Source: Chitinophagaceae bacterium UBA4411
GTDB lineage: Bacteria > Bacteroidota > Bacteroidia > Chitinophagales > Chitinophagaceae
DNA length: 64,000 bases
Direction of reading: 5' to 3'
NCBI GenBank assembly: GCA_002400415.1
Contig: DGQP01000009.1
Coordinates: 62,001-126,000, forward strand
In this document: in pieces, positions 50,655 through 59,698 of the stretch
How positions within the stretch are numbered: position 1 is the stretch's first letter
How the letters are laid out: every line of letters starts with the position of its first letter
Position numbers and translations under genes: made by a program
The notes under the pieces: model-generated
What the model was told of the DNA's origin: nothing
The model's input: the letters and a program-made list of their open reading frames with translations, nothing else
The model's database searches: none

Positions 50655-52331
50655 TTACTCTACAAGCAGTTCAATCTTTGCACTGTTATGCGTGGGGCCA
50701 TAGGATCCTGCATTGATGGCAAAGCGTAAATAGTATTTACCGGGAGGAAGGTTGGGCTCTTCTATGAACAGGTTGATAGGTTGCTGATCCTTTACATCTT
50801 TCAAACGAATAGCTGTAAAAAAATCTTTTTGCCATTTGCCTGATTTAAAGACACCAACCCTCGTGCTGTCGTTTAACAAAGGATGCGCTGCAATAAATGA
50901 TTGGTAGAGTTCCGGAATTGAAAAAGTAATTGTCAGTTCAACCGCTTTATCTGCTTTCACACGGATCTTCCTTTGCTTAGAGTCTATTTTTATTTTTCCA
51001 AAAGAAACAAATGAAGAATCATATTTATAACCCACATAACCAATAGGCGTCTTAAGTGAATCAGGAAAACGCCAGAGCTGATATTTATCAAGAAAATAAA
51101 CAGGTTTGCCAAGCATCATCTCTTCGAGGGGCCAGAAATTATAATTGTTTCTTCCCCCCGCGATATAATGATTCAGCGAATAGGTTGGTTGCCCGGAATA
51201 GAACCAGTACTTGGAAGCCCGTTGATAGGAATTACTGAAGACAACAGGTAGCCCCTTTGTTCTTTCTTTCATCTCTGCCGGCCATGCTTTCCAGGAATGA
51301 TAACGTTCCTTCACTGCTTTTACCGGAAGAATATCTTTAATCATGGCAATGCGGCCAAATAAAGTGAGCAGTAATGTAACAGGTAATAACTTATACAAAA
51401 GCCGCTGCCATTTTATTTTCTCAGCCAGATAATTATGAGCCAGTATAAAAAGCGGAACCAATGCCGGCGAAGTCCAGTTGGCCTCTACTTTTCCCCGGAA
51501 TGAACTCAGCAGGAAAAAAACATAGATACCGGTCATGGTAAACTTCAGGGCTCTTTCAGTTTGATTTTTTGTCTTGTATAAAAATGCGGCTGGTAAAAGA
51601 ATAAACCCTGCAATGGGTCCCGGTAACAATAACTGCCCGATAATATAATCACCGGTATGGGAGAACTTATAAGGATTGACATTACTTTCAAACAGGTGAT
51701 ACCGGAAACTGACCCAGTCATGCTGGTACTGCCACCAGAGATGCGGGGCAAATAATAAAAGCCCGATGGCACCGGCGAGCCAGGTCTGGTATTTTGTAAA
51801 CAATTTCCAGTTGGCGAGGAACGAAAAGAAAACGATCAGCACTGCATGGTACTTGCTGTACAGTAAAAAAGCAATGGCCAAACCCAGCAGTATAGTATTT
51901 CTTACAGAAGCTGCTTCGCAGAATTTTTTATAAAACAGGAAGTACACCGCTGTAAAAAAAATAAGCGGAATATCCGGAACGGCCACGAACCCGATCAGCT
52001 GAAGCACTGCAATGGACAAAGCAATGGTATAAAACAGGAACGGGTTCTTTTTATCAATCAGTTTTTCAATAATGACCAGCGACAGGATGTTCAGCAATAA
52101 AGGATATAACCGTACACCCAGTTCATTGGGGAAAATGGCATAGCCCATTTTGATCAGCAGCCCGATCATCGGCGGATGATCATAATAACCCCAGTCTAAG
52201 TATTGGCCGTAGACCCAGTAATAGGCTTCGTCGTCCAGTAATTCTGTAAGCCCGGCCTGCATCAGGCCCAGCACCAGCCAGCAGGTATAAAAAAGAAGGC
52301 GATGCTGTTTTTGTATAAAAGAAATATTCAT
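50655..52331 (-). CDS. GT39 glycosyltransferase (ArnT-like membrane protein)
   Basis: This 558-residue protein has about 11 transmembrane helices and the GT39 opening LTELLDDEAYYWVYGQYLDWGYYDHPP, with the catalytic acidic pair in DDEAYYW. GT39 enzymes transfer sugars from polyprenyl-phosphate donors to lipids or proteins in the periplasm; ArnT adds aminoarabinose to lipid A. A soluble C-terminal domain of about 150 residues follows. The exact donor and acceptor are not known. It converges with mtgA with one base between stops. Confidence 0.9.
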   Translation of the reverse strand: MNISFIQKQHRLLFYTCWLVLGLMQAGLTELLDDEAYYWVYGQYLDWGYYDHPPMIGLLIKMGYAIFPNELGVRLYPLLLNILSLVIIEKLIDKKNPFLFYTIALSIAVLQLIGFVAVPDIPLIFFTAVYFLFYKKFCEAASVRNTILLGLAIAFLLYSKYHAVLIVFFSFLANWKLFTKYQTWLAGAIGLLLFAPHLWWQYQHDWVSFRYHLFESNVNPYKFSHTGDYIIGQLLLPGPIAGFILLPAAFLYKTKNQTERALKFTMTGIYVFFLLSSFRGKVEANWTSPALVPLFILAHNYLAEKIKWQRLLYKLLPVTLLLTLFGRIAMIKDILPVKAVKERYHSWKAWPAEMKERTKGLPVVFSNSYQRASKYWFYSGQPTYSLNHYIAGGRNNYNFWPLEEMMLGKPVYFLDKYQLWRFPDSLKTPIGYVGYKYDSSFVSFGKIKIDSKQRKIRVKADKAVELTITFSIPELYQSFIAAHPLLNDSTRVGVFKSGKWQKDFFTAIRLKDVKDQQPINLFIEEPNLPPGKYYLRFAINAGSYGPTHNSAKIELLVE

Positions 52332-52357
52332 TGCTGCTGCGAAAATAGCAACAAATA

Positions 52358-52912
52358 TCAGAGCAGCTGATCAACAGCAGTAATTGCTTTGGCCAACCGT
52401 TCTTCGTAACCCCCGCTGATCTCCACCCAGGGCACAGGCTGGTTCAGCATAATGTCCTTATAGACCTGGTATAATTTCTTACGCGTATGCGGGTCGGGAT
52501 ATTCCCGCAACCCGTCTTCCACCCAGGGCAGGTCAATATTGCAGAGCAGGTAAAGATCATATTCCCTCTCCCCGATCTGTTCGAGTATATAACGGTGACA
52601 TTTATTGAAGACAAACTCACACCAGACTTTCATTACATACATATCCGTGTCGATGAACAAAGGAAGATGGCCACCGTCTTCCAGCATGGGCAGCGAATTT
52701 CTTTCCAGTGCCTGGGTATATTCATCTTCAAGGGCCAGCTGGCCTTTGGCGATAGTCAAAAGATCATCATACTCGTAACCGGTGCCGTTGCTGGTAAGGT
52801 ACTCACGGGCAAACTCCGGGCACCAGCTGGTCTCGAAATGCTGTGCCAGCTGTTCACATAAAGTGCTTTTGCCGGTGCTCTCCGGCCCGATGATTACCAC
52901 TTTTTTGAGCAT
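52358..52912 (-). CDS. NadR-like ATPase (ribosylnicotinamide kinase type)
   Basis: This 184-residue cytoplasmic P-loop kinase has the Walker A motif GPESTGKST at residue 8, CPEFAREY and a C-terminal LPWVEDGLREYPD. It matches the ribosylnicotinamide kinase domain of NadR but lacks the adenylyltransferase and helix-turn-helix parts. It should phosphorylate nicotinamide riboside to nicotinamide mononucleotide. pnuC, the riboside importer, is 1 kb away, which supports this. The start at 52912 is preferred over 52951, which adds a basic leader unlike the family. Confidence 0.88.
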   Translation of the reverse strand: MLKKVVIIGPESTGKSTLCEQLAQHFETSWCPEFAREYLTSNGTGYEYDDLLTIAKGQLALEDEYTQALERNSLPMLEDGGHLPLFIDTDMYVMKVWCEFVFNKCHRYILEQIGEREYDLYLLCNIDLPWVEDGLREYPDPHTRKKLYQVYKDIMLNQPVPWVEISGGYEERLAKAITAVDQLL

Positions 52913-53010
52913 GAAACCCCGGTTTTTAGTTCGCCGCCGTTGATAAAACAATTAAACCCCTCCGGCTGTTATTGTAATGATATTTATTTTTTCACATTAA
53001 ATCAAGAAAC

Positions 53011-53409
53011 ATGCACTACAATCAGTCATGTGCCGCAAAAGGCAATCAAGCCGGAAACAGGGGCAGCCACCTGTTCATCCGTTCCATGCAAAGAGCTGCA
53101 GTCAATGTGTACAAAACCGAAACCAGTTTTGAAATGCTGGTCTTCGCCCCGGGCCGGATCAAAGAAAACTTCAGTCTCGGTGTAAAAGGCAATGAGCTGA
53201 CCGTTACCTACCGGCCGCCGGAAGGATTCCCGAAATTCGACTGGGTGATGCGGGAATACAGCCGTGGTGGTTTTGTAAGAACCTTTACCCTGGATGACAG
53301 CATTGATACCACAAAGATCAGTGCGAAGTACGTGGATGGTGTGTTACAGGTTTCCTTACCGGTTATCGCAGGCAAAGAAACAGTCAGCCAGGAGATCAAA
53401 GTGAGTTAA
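53011..53409 (+). CDS. Hsp20/alpha-crystallin family protein
   Basis: This 132-residue small heat shock protein has an alpha-crystallin domain over about residues 28-125, with the strands SFEMLVFAPGRIKENF and NELTVTYRP and the conserved region DDSIDTTKISAKYVDGVLQVSLP. The usual C-terminal I-x-I motif appears as EIKV. Such proteins bind unfolding clients. It lies alone on the plus strand between NadR-like and pnuC genes and ends in a terminator that overlaps the pnuC stop. Confidence 0.9.
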   Translation: MHYNQSCAAKGNQAGNRGSHLFIRSMQRAAVNVYKTETSFEMLVFAPGRIKENFSLGVKGNELTVTYRPPEGFPKFDWVMREYSRGGFVRTFTLDDSIDTTKISAKYVDGVLQVSLPVIAGKETVSQEIKVS

Positions 53410-53431
53410 ACTGCTGATTGATGAATCAACA

Positions 53432-53466
53432 GGGTGGCCGTTTTAACCAGCGGCCACCTTTTTTTT
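53432..53466 (+). terminator. Terminator of the Hsp20 gene, overlapping the pnuC 3' end
   Basis: GGTGGCCG (53433-53440) pairs with CGGCCACC (53451-53458) and is followed by eight T. The stop codon of the convergent pnuC gene (53443-53445) lies in the loop, so one structure ends the plus transcript and overlaps the other gene. Confidence 0.88.
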
Positions 53467-54063
53467 CCATTCACGGTAGCCGGCCCAGGCCAGTGCCAGG
53501 AACAATACATACATCAGGGTGAATAGCATAAGCCCTTTGTAAAAATTAAGCGGGATGGCAATGATATTGGAAAAAATCCAGGCCAGCCAGTTCTCAATCT
53601 TGCGTTTTGCCATCCACCACATGGAAGTGATGGCGGAAGAAGAAACCATCGAATCAAGAAAAGGGGTATTGCTGTCGGTAAACTTTGATAACACAAAATA
53701 AATAACGATCCAGAAGAAAATAAAAAATCCAATACCCACGCCCAGTTCCTTCCGGCTGCACCAGCTGATGGGATAGGTGTAATGAGCATCATCCTTTTTC
53801 TGCACCCAGTTGTACCAGCCATATACACTCATGGCGAAATAATAAATATTCAGCGAAGCATCAGCATACAGCGGCGGGTCGATCATGAAGAAGTAAACAT
53901 AGGAGGCCAGTAATACACCAATGATGCCGGTGGGATACACCAATACATTATTTTTTTTGGCATACCAGACACTGGCCACCTGGGCAACGGTGCTGATCCA
54001 TTCGGGCCATTTGGTCTGCTGCACATTGGCAATAAACTGCTGGTATATTTCGTGTAAAGACAA
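53443..54063 (-). CDS. pnuC: Nicotinamide riboside transporter PnuC
   Basis: This 206-residue inner-membrane protein has about seven hydrophobic segments. Marks of PnuC are YPTGIIGVLLASYVYF, the SMYGWYNW-like block in ASLNIYYFAMSVYGWYNW, and the C-terminal MWWMAKRKIENWLAWIF. PnuC moves nicotinamide riboside by facilitated diffusion, kept one-way by phosphorylation, and a NadR-like kinase is nearby. The start is a TTG at 54063 since no ATG lies before the core. PnuC relatives for thiamine exist, but the motifs and context favour the riboside. Confidence 0.9.
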   Translation of the reverse strand: MSLHEIYQQFIANVQQTKWPEWISTVAQVASVWYAKKNNVLVYPTGIIGVLLASYVYFFMIDPPLYADASLNIYYFAMSVYGWYNWVQKKDDAHYTYPISWCSRKELGVGIGFFIFFWIVIYFVLSKFTDSNTPFLDSMVSSSAITSMWWMAKRKIENWLAWIFSNIIAIPLNFYKGLMLFTLMYVLFLALAWAGYREWKKKVAAG

Positions 54064-54090
54064 ATCAATAATTGAAAGCGAAAGGTAAAA

Positions 54091-54687
54091 CTATTTGGCA
54101 GTGCTTTGGTATTTCTTCCAGCCTCTCAGGTATTTTATTCCGTCCGTTGTTTGAAACCGGGTGGCAATCTGCTGCCATTGCCCGCCTGAAGAACGCCATA
54201 CTAAAAAATGTAAATGTGGTGTGGCGGTGTAACCTGTTTTACCACTCAGCCCAATCACCTGCCCTTTTTGTACGGTATCACCCACGTTCACCAATGCACC
54301 ATTGAATTGCAAATGCCAGTAACCTGACCGCGAACCATCCGGGTGTTGTATCACGATATTATTTCCATAGGGCCTGTATTTTTTATTCCACCCTCCCCGG
54401 TCACCGTCTTCTTTCACTCTTACCACCACTCCTTCCCTCGCTGCAAGAATCTTTGTACCTCTTTTCATTTTAAAATCCAGCGCTGCCCGTTCTTTATGGG
54501 AAAAGGGGCCGAAATAACCCTGGATAATACGATGTTTTGTTCCTGCTTCATAAGGAAGGGCGTAAACATAGCTGGTATCATCTTTAATTGTTCCCTTTTG
54601 CAAACCCTTTATTTCTTTGCGGAGGGGGTTATTGCTTACGGAGCAGCTAACCAGAAAAAGAAATATGATAAAAGGAATATATTTCAT
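54091..54687 (-). CDS. M23 family peptidase lipoprotein (LytM-like)
   Basis: This 198-residue lipoprotein has a leader ending FLVSC. The M23 zinc peptidase domain (about 70-170) contains SHKERAALDF, with the His seven residues before Asp as in this subfamily, GYWHLQFNGALVNVGD, and HLHFLVW. Such enzymes cut peptidoglycan cross-links, or bind without activity. It is 27 bases upstream of pnuC on the same strand. The ATG at 54687 is preferred over 54744, which adds a non-leader stretch. Confidence 0.88.
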   Translation of the reverse strand: MKYIPFIIFLFLVSCSVSNNPLRKEIKGLQKGTIKDDTSYVYALPYEAGTKHRIIQGYFGPFSHKERAALDFKMKRGTKILAAREGVVVRVKEDGDRGGWNKKYRPYGNNIVIQHPDGSRSGYWHLQFNGALVNVGDTVQKGQVIGLSGKTGYTATPHLHFLVWRSSGGQWQQIATRFQTTDGIKYLRGWKKYQSTAK

Positions 54688-54752
54688 CAAACAGGAAACT
54701 AACTTCATCCTGAAAATTAATAATTGCCATTCGTAAATAGCCACATAATTAT

Positions 54753-55916
54753 ATGCACAAAAAAATACTCCTGCTGGGAAGCGGTGAACTGGGGAAAGAG
54801 TTAGTCATTGCGTTGAAAAGACTGGGACAAACAGTAATTGCGGTGGATAGCTATGCCGGGGCGCCGGCCATGCAGGTGGCAGATGGCTTTGAAATGATTG
54901 ATATGCTGAACGGGGAACAACTGGATGCAGTTGTTGCCAGGCAGCAGCCGGATTTGATTGTACCGGAAATTGAAGCGATCCGTACTGAACGTTTTTATGA
55001 CTACGAAAAGCAAATGATACAGGTGGTGCCCAGCGCCAAAGCGGCTAACTATACGATGAACAGGAAACTGATCCGCGACCTTGCCAGTAAAGAACTGGGA
55101 CTGCACACGGCAAAATACTTCTATGCGACTACGTTTGAAGAATTCACAGCTGCTGTAAAAGAAATTGGGTTACCCTGCGTGGTAAAGCCATTGATGTCTT
55201 CTTCCGGGAAGGGGCAATCGGTGCTGAAAAAAGAAGAAGAGCAGCAAGCGGTATGGGAATATGCCATCAATAACTCAAGAGGAGATATTAAAGAAGTGAT
55301 CATCGAAGAGTTCATTTCTTTTCATACCGAAATCACCCTGCTTACTGTAACACAAAAAAACGGGAAGACCTTATTTTGTCCGCCTATCGGTCACCGGCAG
55401 GAAAGAGGCGATTACCAGGAAAGCTGGCAACCCGTTGCGATCAGTGAAAAAGATTACTCCGATGCCTGTGCCATGGCAGAAAAAGTAACTGCTGCATTGA
55501 CCGGTGCGGGCTTGTGGGGTGTTGAATTTTTCTTAACGGACAAAGGCGTTTATTTTTCTGAATTAAGCCCGCGACCGCATGATACTGGGATGGTGACACT
55601 GGCGGGCACGCAAAACCTGTCTGAGTTTGAATTGCATGCCAGGGCCATCTTGGGATTACCCATACCGGAAATAAAATTAGAAAGAGCCGGGGCCAGCGCC
55701 GTGATATTGGCTAATACAACAGCAGAACAATTTACAATAACCGGCATAGAGAAAGCGCTGGAACAAACCAATACAGATATCAGGATATTTGGTAAGCCCG
55801 CAACGAGACCATACCGCAGAATGGCCGTGGCATTGGTATACGATGCAACAGGTGCGGATATGAATGCACTGAGGAAAAAAGCAAAAGAGGCGGCCGGTCA
55901 GGTAACAATACAATAA
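54753..55916 (+). CDS. purT: Formate-dependent phosphoribosylglycinamide formyltransferase
   Basis: PurT uses formate and ATP to convert GAR to FGAR in purine synthesis, replacing folate-dependent PurN. The 387-residue ATP-grasp protein has ILLLGSGELGKELVIALKRLG at its N-terminus, GLPCVVKPLMSSSGKGQS, GLWGVEFFL and ELSPRPHDTGMVTL. It is followed 6 bases later by a cupin gene, so the two are probably co-transcribed. The call is certain. Confidence 0.97.
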   Translation: MHKKILLLGSGELGKELVIALKRLGQTVIAVDSYAGAPAMQVADGFEMIDMLNGEQLDAVVARQQPDLIVPEIEAIRTERFYDYEKQMIQVVPSAKAANYTMNRKLIRDLASKELGLHTAKYFYATTFEEFTAAVKEIGLPCVVKPLMSSSGKGQSVLKKEEEQQAVWEYAINNSRGDIKEVIIEEFISFHTEITLLTVTQKNGKTLFCPPIGHRQERGDYQESWQPVAISEKDYSDACAMAEKVTAALTGAGLWGVEFFLTDKGVYFSELSPRPHDTGMVTLAGTQNLSEFELHARAILGLPIPEIKLERAGASAVILANTTAEQFTITGIEKALEQTNTDIRIFGKPATRPYRRMAVALVYDATGADMNALRKKAKEAAGQVTIQ

Positions 55917-55922
55917 AAGACA

Positions 55923-56282
55923 ATGGACAAAATAAACCTTGCTGAAAAATTTTCCCTGTTCAATGATCACTTTAATCCTAAAGTGGTGGGTGAGTTAAAC
56001 GGCCAATTGGTGAAGCTGGTTAAATTCAAAGGTGAATTTGTCTGGCATCATCATGACCACGAAGATGAACTATTCTACGTAGTGAAAGGAAGCTTTGCTA
56101 TGCACATGCGGGATAAGATCGTAACGATCCGCGAAGGGGAGTTCATCATTATGCCCCGTGGGGTGGAGCACAAACCTGTTGCGGATGAAGAAGTCGAGAT
56201 CATGTTGTTTGAACCGGCAACAACACTCAACACCGGAAATATTATCAATGAAAAAACAGTGAAGGATTTGAAGCACCTTTAG
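55923..56282 (+). CDS. Cupin domain protein
   Basis: This 119-residue soluble protein forms one cupin barrel. The first metal-binding motif is WHHHDHEDELFYVVKGSFAMHM and the second is GEFIIMPRGVEHKPVADEE. The histidines and glutamate expected for a metal are present. Cupins of this kind have varied roles and none is assigned. It lies 6 bases after purT. Confidence 0.9.
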   Translation: MDKINLAEKFSLFNDHFNPKVVGELNGQLVKLVKFKGEFVWHHHDHEDELFYVVKGSFAMHMRDKIVTIREGEFIIMPRGVEHKPVADEEVEIMLFEPATTLNTGNIINEKTVKDLKHL

Positions 56283-56333
56283 TGAACTTCCGGTTAACCA
56301 ATAAACCTATTAACTAATTAACCAGCCAACCTA

Positions 56334-56852
56334 TCAAACCGCTTCACACATCCTCTTCAAATTATTCAATCCCTTCTCAAACTGGTGTGACAGGTTTTTA
56401 TTGATCATTGGTCCCATCAAACGGGCTACCGGCCAGGGAAGGCCGCCGCTGTTTTGCCAGGTGATCTTGGTCTCATTATCTCCCCAGGGCTCAAACAACC
56501 AGTTGTCTTTGGCCTTACTTTTCCAGGGTTTTAAAAACTCCAGGTCAAAATGGATATGCTTGTCATCTATACCGCGAAGTGTTAAACTGCCCACACCTAC
56601 TTTTTTTCCCGTCCAGGCATATTTATGACCGGCTGTTTTGGCTTCACCGGTAATCGTGTTCCTGGCAGATGTATCCGATTGTTGCCAGGGGTTCCATTGA
56701 CTATAATAATTCAGGTTACCCACCCGGTCCATCACTTCAGCAACAGGTTTGTTGATAATGATATTTTTTTCAACCTGGTAAGTTTTAGGCATCAGCGCCG
56801 CAAGAAGAAAGATGGCCAGGATAATTCCGACAGCTATATAAACGATGATCAT
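56334..56852 (-). CDS. SRPBCC family protein with an N-terminal anchor
   Basis: This 172-residue protein has an N-terminal membrane segment (MIIVYIAVGIILAIFLLAAL) and an SRPBCC (polyketide cyclase-like) domain with VEKNIIINKPVAEVMDRVGNLNYYSQWNPW and a C-terminal helix (NLSHQFEKGLNNLKRMCEA). The fold binds hydrophobic ligands; the ligand is unknown. It converges with the cupin gene and is divergent from the THEP1-fusion gene. Confidence 0.87.
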   Translation of the reverse strand: MIIVYIAVGIILAIFLLAALMPKTYQVEKNIIINKPVAEVMDRVGNLNYYSQWNPWQQSDTSARNTITGEAKTAGHKYAWTGKKVGVGSLTLRGIDDKHIHFDLEFLKPWKSKAKDNWLFEPWGDNETKITWQNSGGLPWPVARLMGPMINKNLSHQFEKGLNNLKRMCEAV

Positions 56853-56973
56853 GGCAGCATATTTAGGACTTGTAAGTTACTGAATACATAAAGGGTTTAC
56901 AAACCTTTTATCACTAATGCCCGGCATGAAGATTAAATTTTGCGGCCGGTATAAAGTTAGTATAATTGATACT

Positions 56974-58461
56974 ATGAACAGGGGCAGCGACATATCCACC
57001 CGGTCACTCAGGTATTACCGCTTAATTGCCTTATGGGTTTTGAGTGAAGCGATGCTGGGAGGCATCATTCATGGATTTAAAATCCCGGTATCAGGTCTTG
57101 TGGTGGGAAGTGCAGCGGTTCTTTGTATCTGCCTTATTGCCTGGTATGCACCTGCAGGAGGTGCGATACTTAAAGCGACTGTTATTGTAGCGGTATTCAA
57201 AATGATGCTCAGCCCGCAGGCGCCACCCACAGCATATATTGCTGTTTTCTTCCAGGGACTGTTGGGGGAATTACTGCTCAGCAATAAAAAATACTTCCGT
57301 CTTTCCTGTTTGCTATTTGCCGTACTGGCCTTGCTGGAATCCGGTTTGCAACGCATTGCTGTACTTACGATCATCTACGGAAATGACTTGTGGAAAGTGA
57401 TCAATGATTTTATCAACGGGCTTACGAAACAAAAAATGACCGCCAATTACAGTTTATTGATTGGGGGAGGATATGTATTGCTGCATGTAACAGCAGGTAT
57501 CATAACCGGCTGGTGGGCTTCTCTTTTACCCGGCCTGATCAGCAAATGGAGCCAGCAGAAAATATACAGCCTCCCTGTTCCCGGAACAACAGAGAGTATT
57601 GTAACAATGGCTGTCAAAAAAAAGAAGCGCTGGAAAAAAGGAATATTTATCGCCTGGTTTGTATTGCTGGTAGTATACATACAATCTTACTATAAGACAG
57701 GGACTCCCTTATTACCGGCACATATCTCTTTAAAAATCTTAGTCCGTTCTTTTCTTATTGTTTTGGGCTGGTATTTTATCATCGGACCGTTTGTAAAAAA
57801 AATATTGCAGCGCTGGCTACAGCAAAAACAAACCCGGGTACAGGCAGAAATAAACCAGGTGCTGGAACTGCTGCCCGCAACACAACAATTGGTACTGCAA
57901 AGCTGGAACCGGGTCCTGCAATACCGGGGCTGGAAACGGTTCAAAACTGTCATCAAAATAATATTGGTAAATGCACTGGATCCTGCGCGGGGAAAAAAGA
58001 TAGTGATAGTAAGCGGGCCGGTACAAACCGGGAAAACAACAGCATTGGTCAACTGGTCAGCCGGAAGAAATGATGTGCACGGCATTCTTACGCCCGTTGC
58101 CAATGAAAAAAGAGTATTCATGAATATTGCGTCCCGTCACCTCTTCCGGATGGAAGCCAGGGAAGAAGATGAATCGGTATGGGTGGTTGGTAAACATATT
58201 TTCAGTACGGAACATTTTGAAAAGGCGATTACCATCATTAAGGAATTGGTACATAAAGAAGGCTGGCTGGTAATTGATGAAATTGGTCCGCTGGAACTGA
58301 GGGGAAACGGTTTTCATGATGTACTAAAAGAGGCTTTGGAACAACGCCACGATAAAATACTACTCGTGGTGCGGGAAGGACTGGAAGAAAAAGTGATCAA
58401 TCATTTTCAGCTTCCCGGTCCGGTCTGCATCAGCCCGCAACAGGTGGCGGCATTAGTGTAA
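56974..58461 (+). CDS. Membrane protein fused to a THEP1-type NTPase
   Basis: This 495-residue protein has six hydrophobic segments in its first 210 residues, two more around 215-280, and a C-terminal P-loop NTPase. The NTPase has Walker A GPVQTGKTT, ILTPV, and the Walker B-like GWLVIDEIGPLEL, the pattern of THEP1/DUF2478. THEP1 proteins hydrolyse nucleoside triphosphates, and their role is unclear. The N-terminal membrane part (PVSGLVVGSAAVL, FFQGLLGELLL) resembles an ECF transporter substrate-binding component, and the second part could be a transporter-like linker; this is an inference. The ATG at 56974 is preferred over 56917. An aminotransferase gene follows 16 bases later. Confidence 0.8.
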   Translation: MNRGSDISTRSLRYYRLIALWVLSEAMLGGIIHGFKIPVSGLVVGSAAVLCICLIAWYAPAGGAILKATVIVAVFKMMLSPQAPPTAYIAVFFQGLLGELLLSNKKYFRLSCLLFAVLALLESGLQRIAVLTIIYGNDLWKVINDFINGLTKQKMTANYSLLIGGGYVLLHVTAGIITGWWASLLPGLISKWSQQKIYSLPVPGTTESIVTMAVKKKKRWKKGIFIAWFVLLVVYIQSYYKTGTPLLPAHISLKILVRSFLIVLGWYFIIGPFVKKILQRWLQQKQTRVQAEINQVLELLPATQQLVLQSWNRVLQYRGWKRFKTVIKIILVNALDPARGKKIVIVSGPVQTGKTTALVNWSAGRNDVHGILTPVANEKRVFMNIASRHLFRMEAREEDESVWVVGKHIFSTEHFEKAITIIKELVHKEGWLVIDEIGPLELRGNGFHDVLKEALEQRHDKILLVVREGLEEKVINHFQLPGPVCISPQQVAALV

Positions 58462-58477
58462 ACAGTATCTTTATAAC

Positions 58478-59305
58478 ATGGCTGTTTTTTTCAATGATCA
58501 TTTTGCAGCAACTGAAAATGCACTGCTGCATGTATCGGACCTGACCCTGCAGCGGGGCTATGCCATTTTTGATTTTTGCAGGACCAAAAACCGGCGACCG
58601 CTTTTCTTAAATGATCACCTGGACCGTTTTTATACTTCAGCCGCAGCCATGCACCTGCCTGTCAGGTATAATAAAGAAGAACTGGCAGCCATCATTCATG
58701 AACTAATTGAACGAACCTTACAGGATGAAACAGGCATCCGCATCCTGTTAACCGGAGGGTATTCTGCGGACGGTTATCAACCGGCTTCTCCCAATCTTAT
58801 CATTACCTGCAATGTGGTAAAAACAGCAGGTCTTGCTGATTTTGAGAGGGGCATAACGGCAATAACGTATGAATACCAGCGGGAACTGCCTTCTGTCAAA
58901 TCGGTTAATTACATGATGGCGGTCTGGCTGCAACCCCTGCTGAAAGAAAAGAAAGCAGCTGATGTGTTATATCATTACAATGGCATCATCACTGAATTTC
59001 CCCGTTCTAATATATTTATTGTTACAAAAGACCAGCGTTTAATCACTCCTTCCCGCCATATGCTGCGCGGTATCACCCGGAAACAAGTGTTGTCCATTGC
59101 TGCCAGGCAGATGGATGTGGAAGAAAGAGATATCCATCTGGAAGAACTTTTACAGGCAGCCGAAACTTTTTTAACCAGCACCACCAAAAGAATAATGCCG
59201 GTGCTGGCTATAGATGGTAATACCATTGGGGACGGGAAACCCGGACCCATTACACGAAGATTATACCATGAATTCCTGCAACTGGAACAGCAATACAATA
59301 ATTAA
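58478..59305 (+). CDS. Class IV aminotransferase
   Basis: This 275-residue PLP enzyme belongs to the BCAT/D-amino-acid aminotransferase/ADC lyase fold. The DLTLQRGYAIFDFCR start, the catalytic Lys in SVKSVNYM and the TEFPRSNIFIV block are typical. The substrate could be a branched-chain or D-amino acid, or aminodeoxychorismate; motifs do not settle it. It is 16 bases after the THEP1-fusion gene and 22 bases before the MazG-like gene, so all three are probably one transcript. Confidence 0.9.
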   Translation: MAVFFNDHFAATENALLHVSDLTLQRGYAIFDFCRTKNRRPLFLNDHLDRFYTSAAAMHLPVRYNKEELAAIIHELIERTLQDETGIRILLTGGYSADGYQPASPNLIITCNVVKTAGLADFERGITAITYEYQRELPSVKSVNYMMAVWLQPLLKEKKAADVLYHYNGIITEFPRSNIFIVTKDQRLITPSRHMLRGITRKQVLSIAARQMDVEERDIHLEELLQAAETFLTSTTKRIMPVLAIDGNTIGDGKPGPITRRLYHEFLQLEQQYNN

Positions 59306-59327
59306 TAACACGATCAAAAACTAAACG

Positions 59328-59696
59328 ATGAAACTGGACCTCGCTACTTTCCGGCCATTGAATGTGCAACGGGCAACCGAAGGATTTAAATGTTATGATA
59401 ACCAGCCGCTCACTTACTGGACAACTGCTTTGGCCGGCGAGGTGGGCGAACTTTGCAATATGATCAAAAAAATGCAACGGGTGGAAAGGGGTGGTATTGA
59501 CGGAGGCAGTTCTTATACCGCCAAAGACATCAACAAAGAAATGCTCAAAGAAGAGATCGGCGGTATTGCTATTTATTTAGACCTGCTGGCCTCGCTGCTG
59601 GATATCAGTCTGGAAGAAGCGGTTATTGACACTTTTAACAGCAAATCCGCGAAATATAACTTCAAACAATTCGTGGAGCCATTGCCCGAAAAATGA
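59328..59696 (+). CDS. MazG-like nucleotide pyrophosphohydrolase
   Basis: This 122-residue cytoplasmic protein has the all-helical MazG fold. The metal-binding pattern appears as GEVGELCNMIKK in the first helix pair and EEIGGIAIYLDLLA in the second. MazG-like enzymes hydrolyse nucleoside triphosphates to monophosphates, clearing abnormal nucleotides. The N-terminal LNVQRATEGFKCYDNQPLTYW is typical of the short form. It ends the THEP1-fusion transcript and converges with the kup region. Confidence 0.88.
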   Translation: MKLDLATFRPLNVQRATEGFKCYDNQPLTYWTTALAGEVGELCNMIKKMQRVERGGIDGGSSYTAKDINKEMLKEEIGGIAIYLDLLASLLDISLEEAVIDTFNSKSAKYNFKQFVEPLPEK

Positions 59697-59698
59697 TA

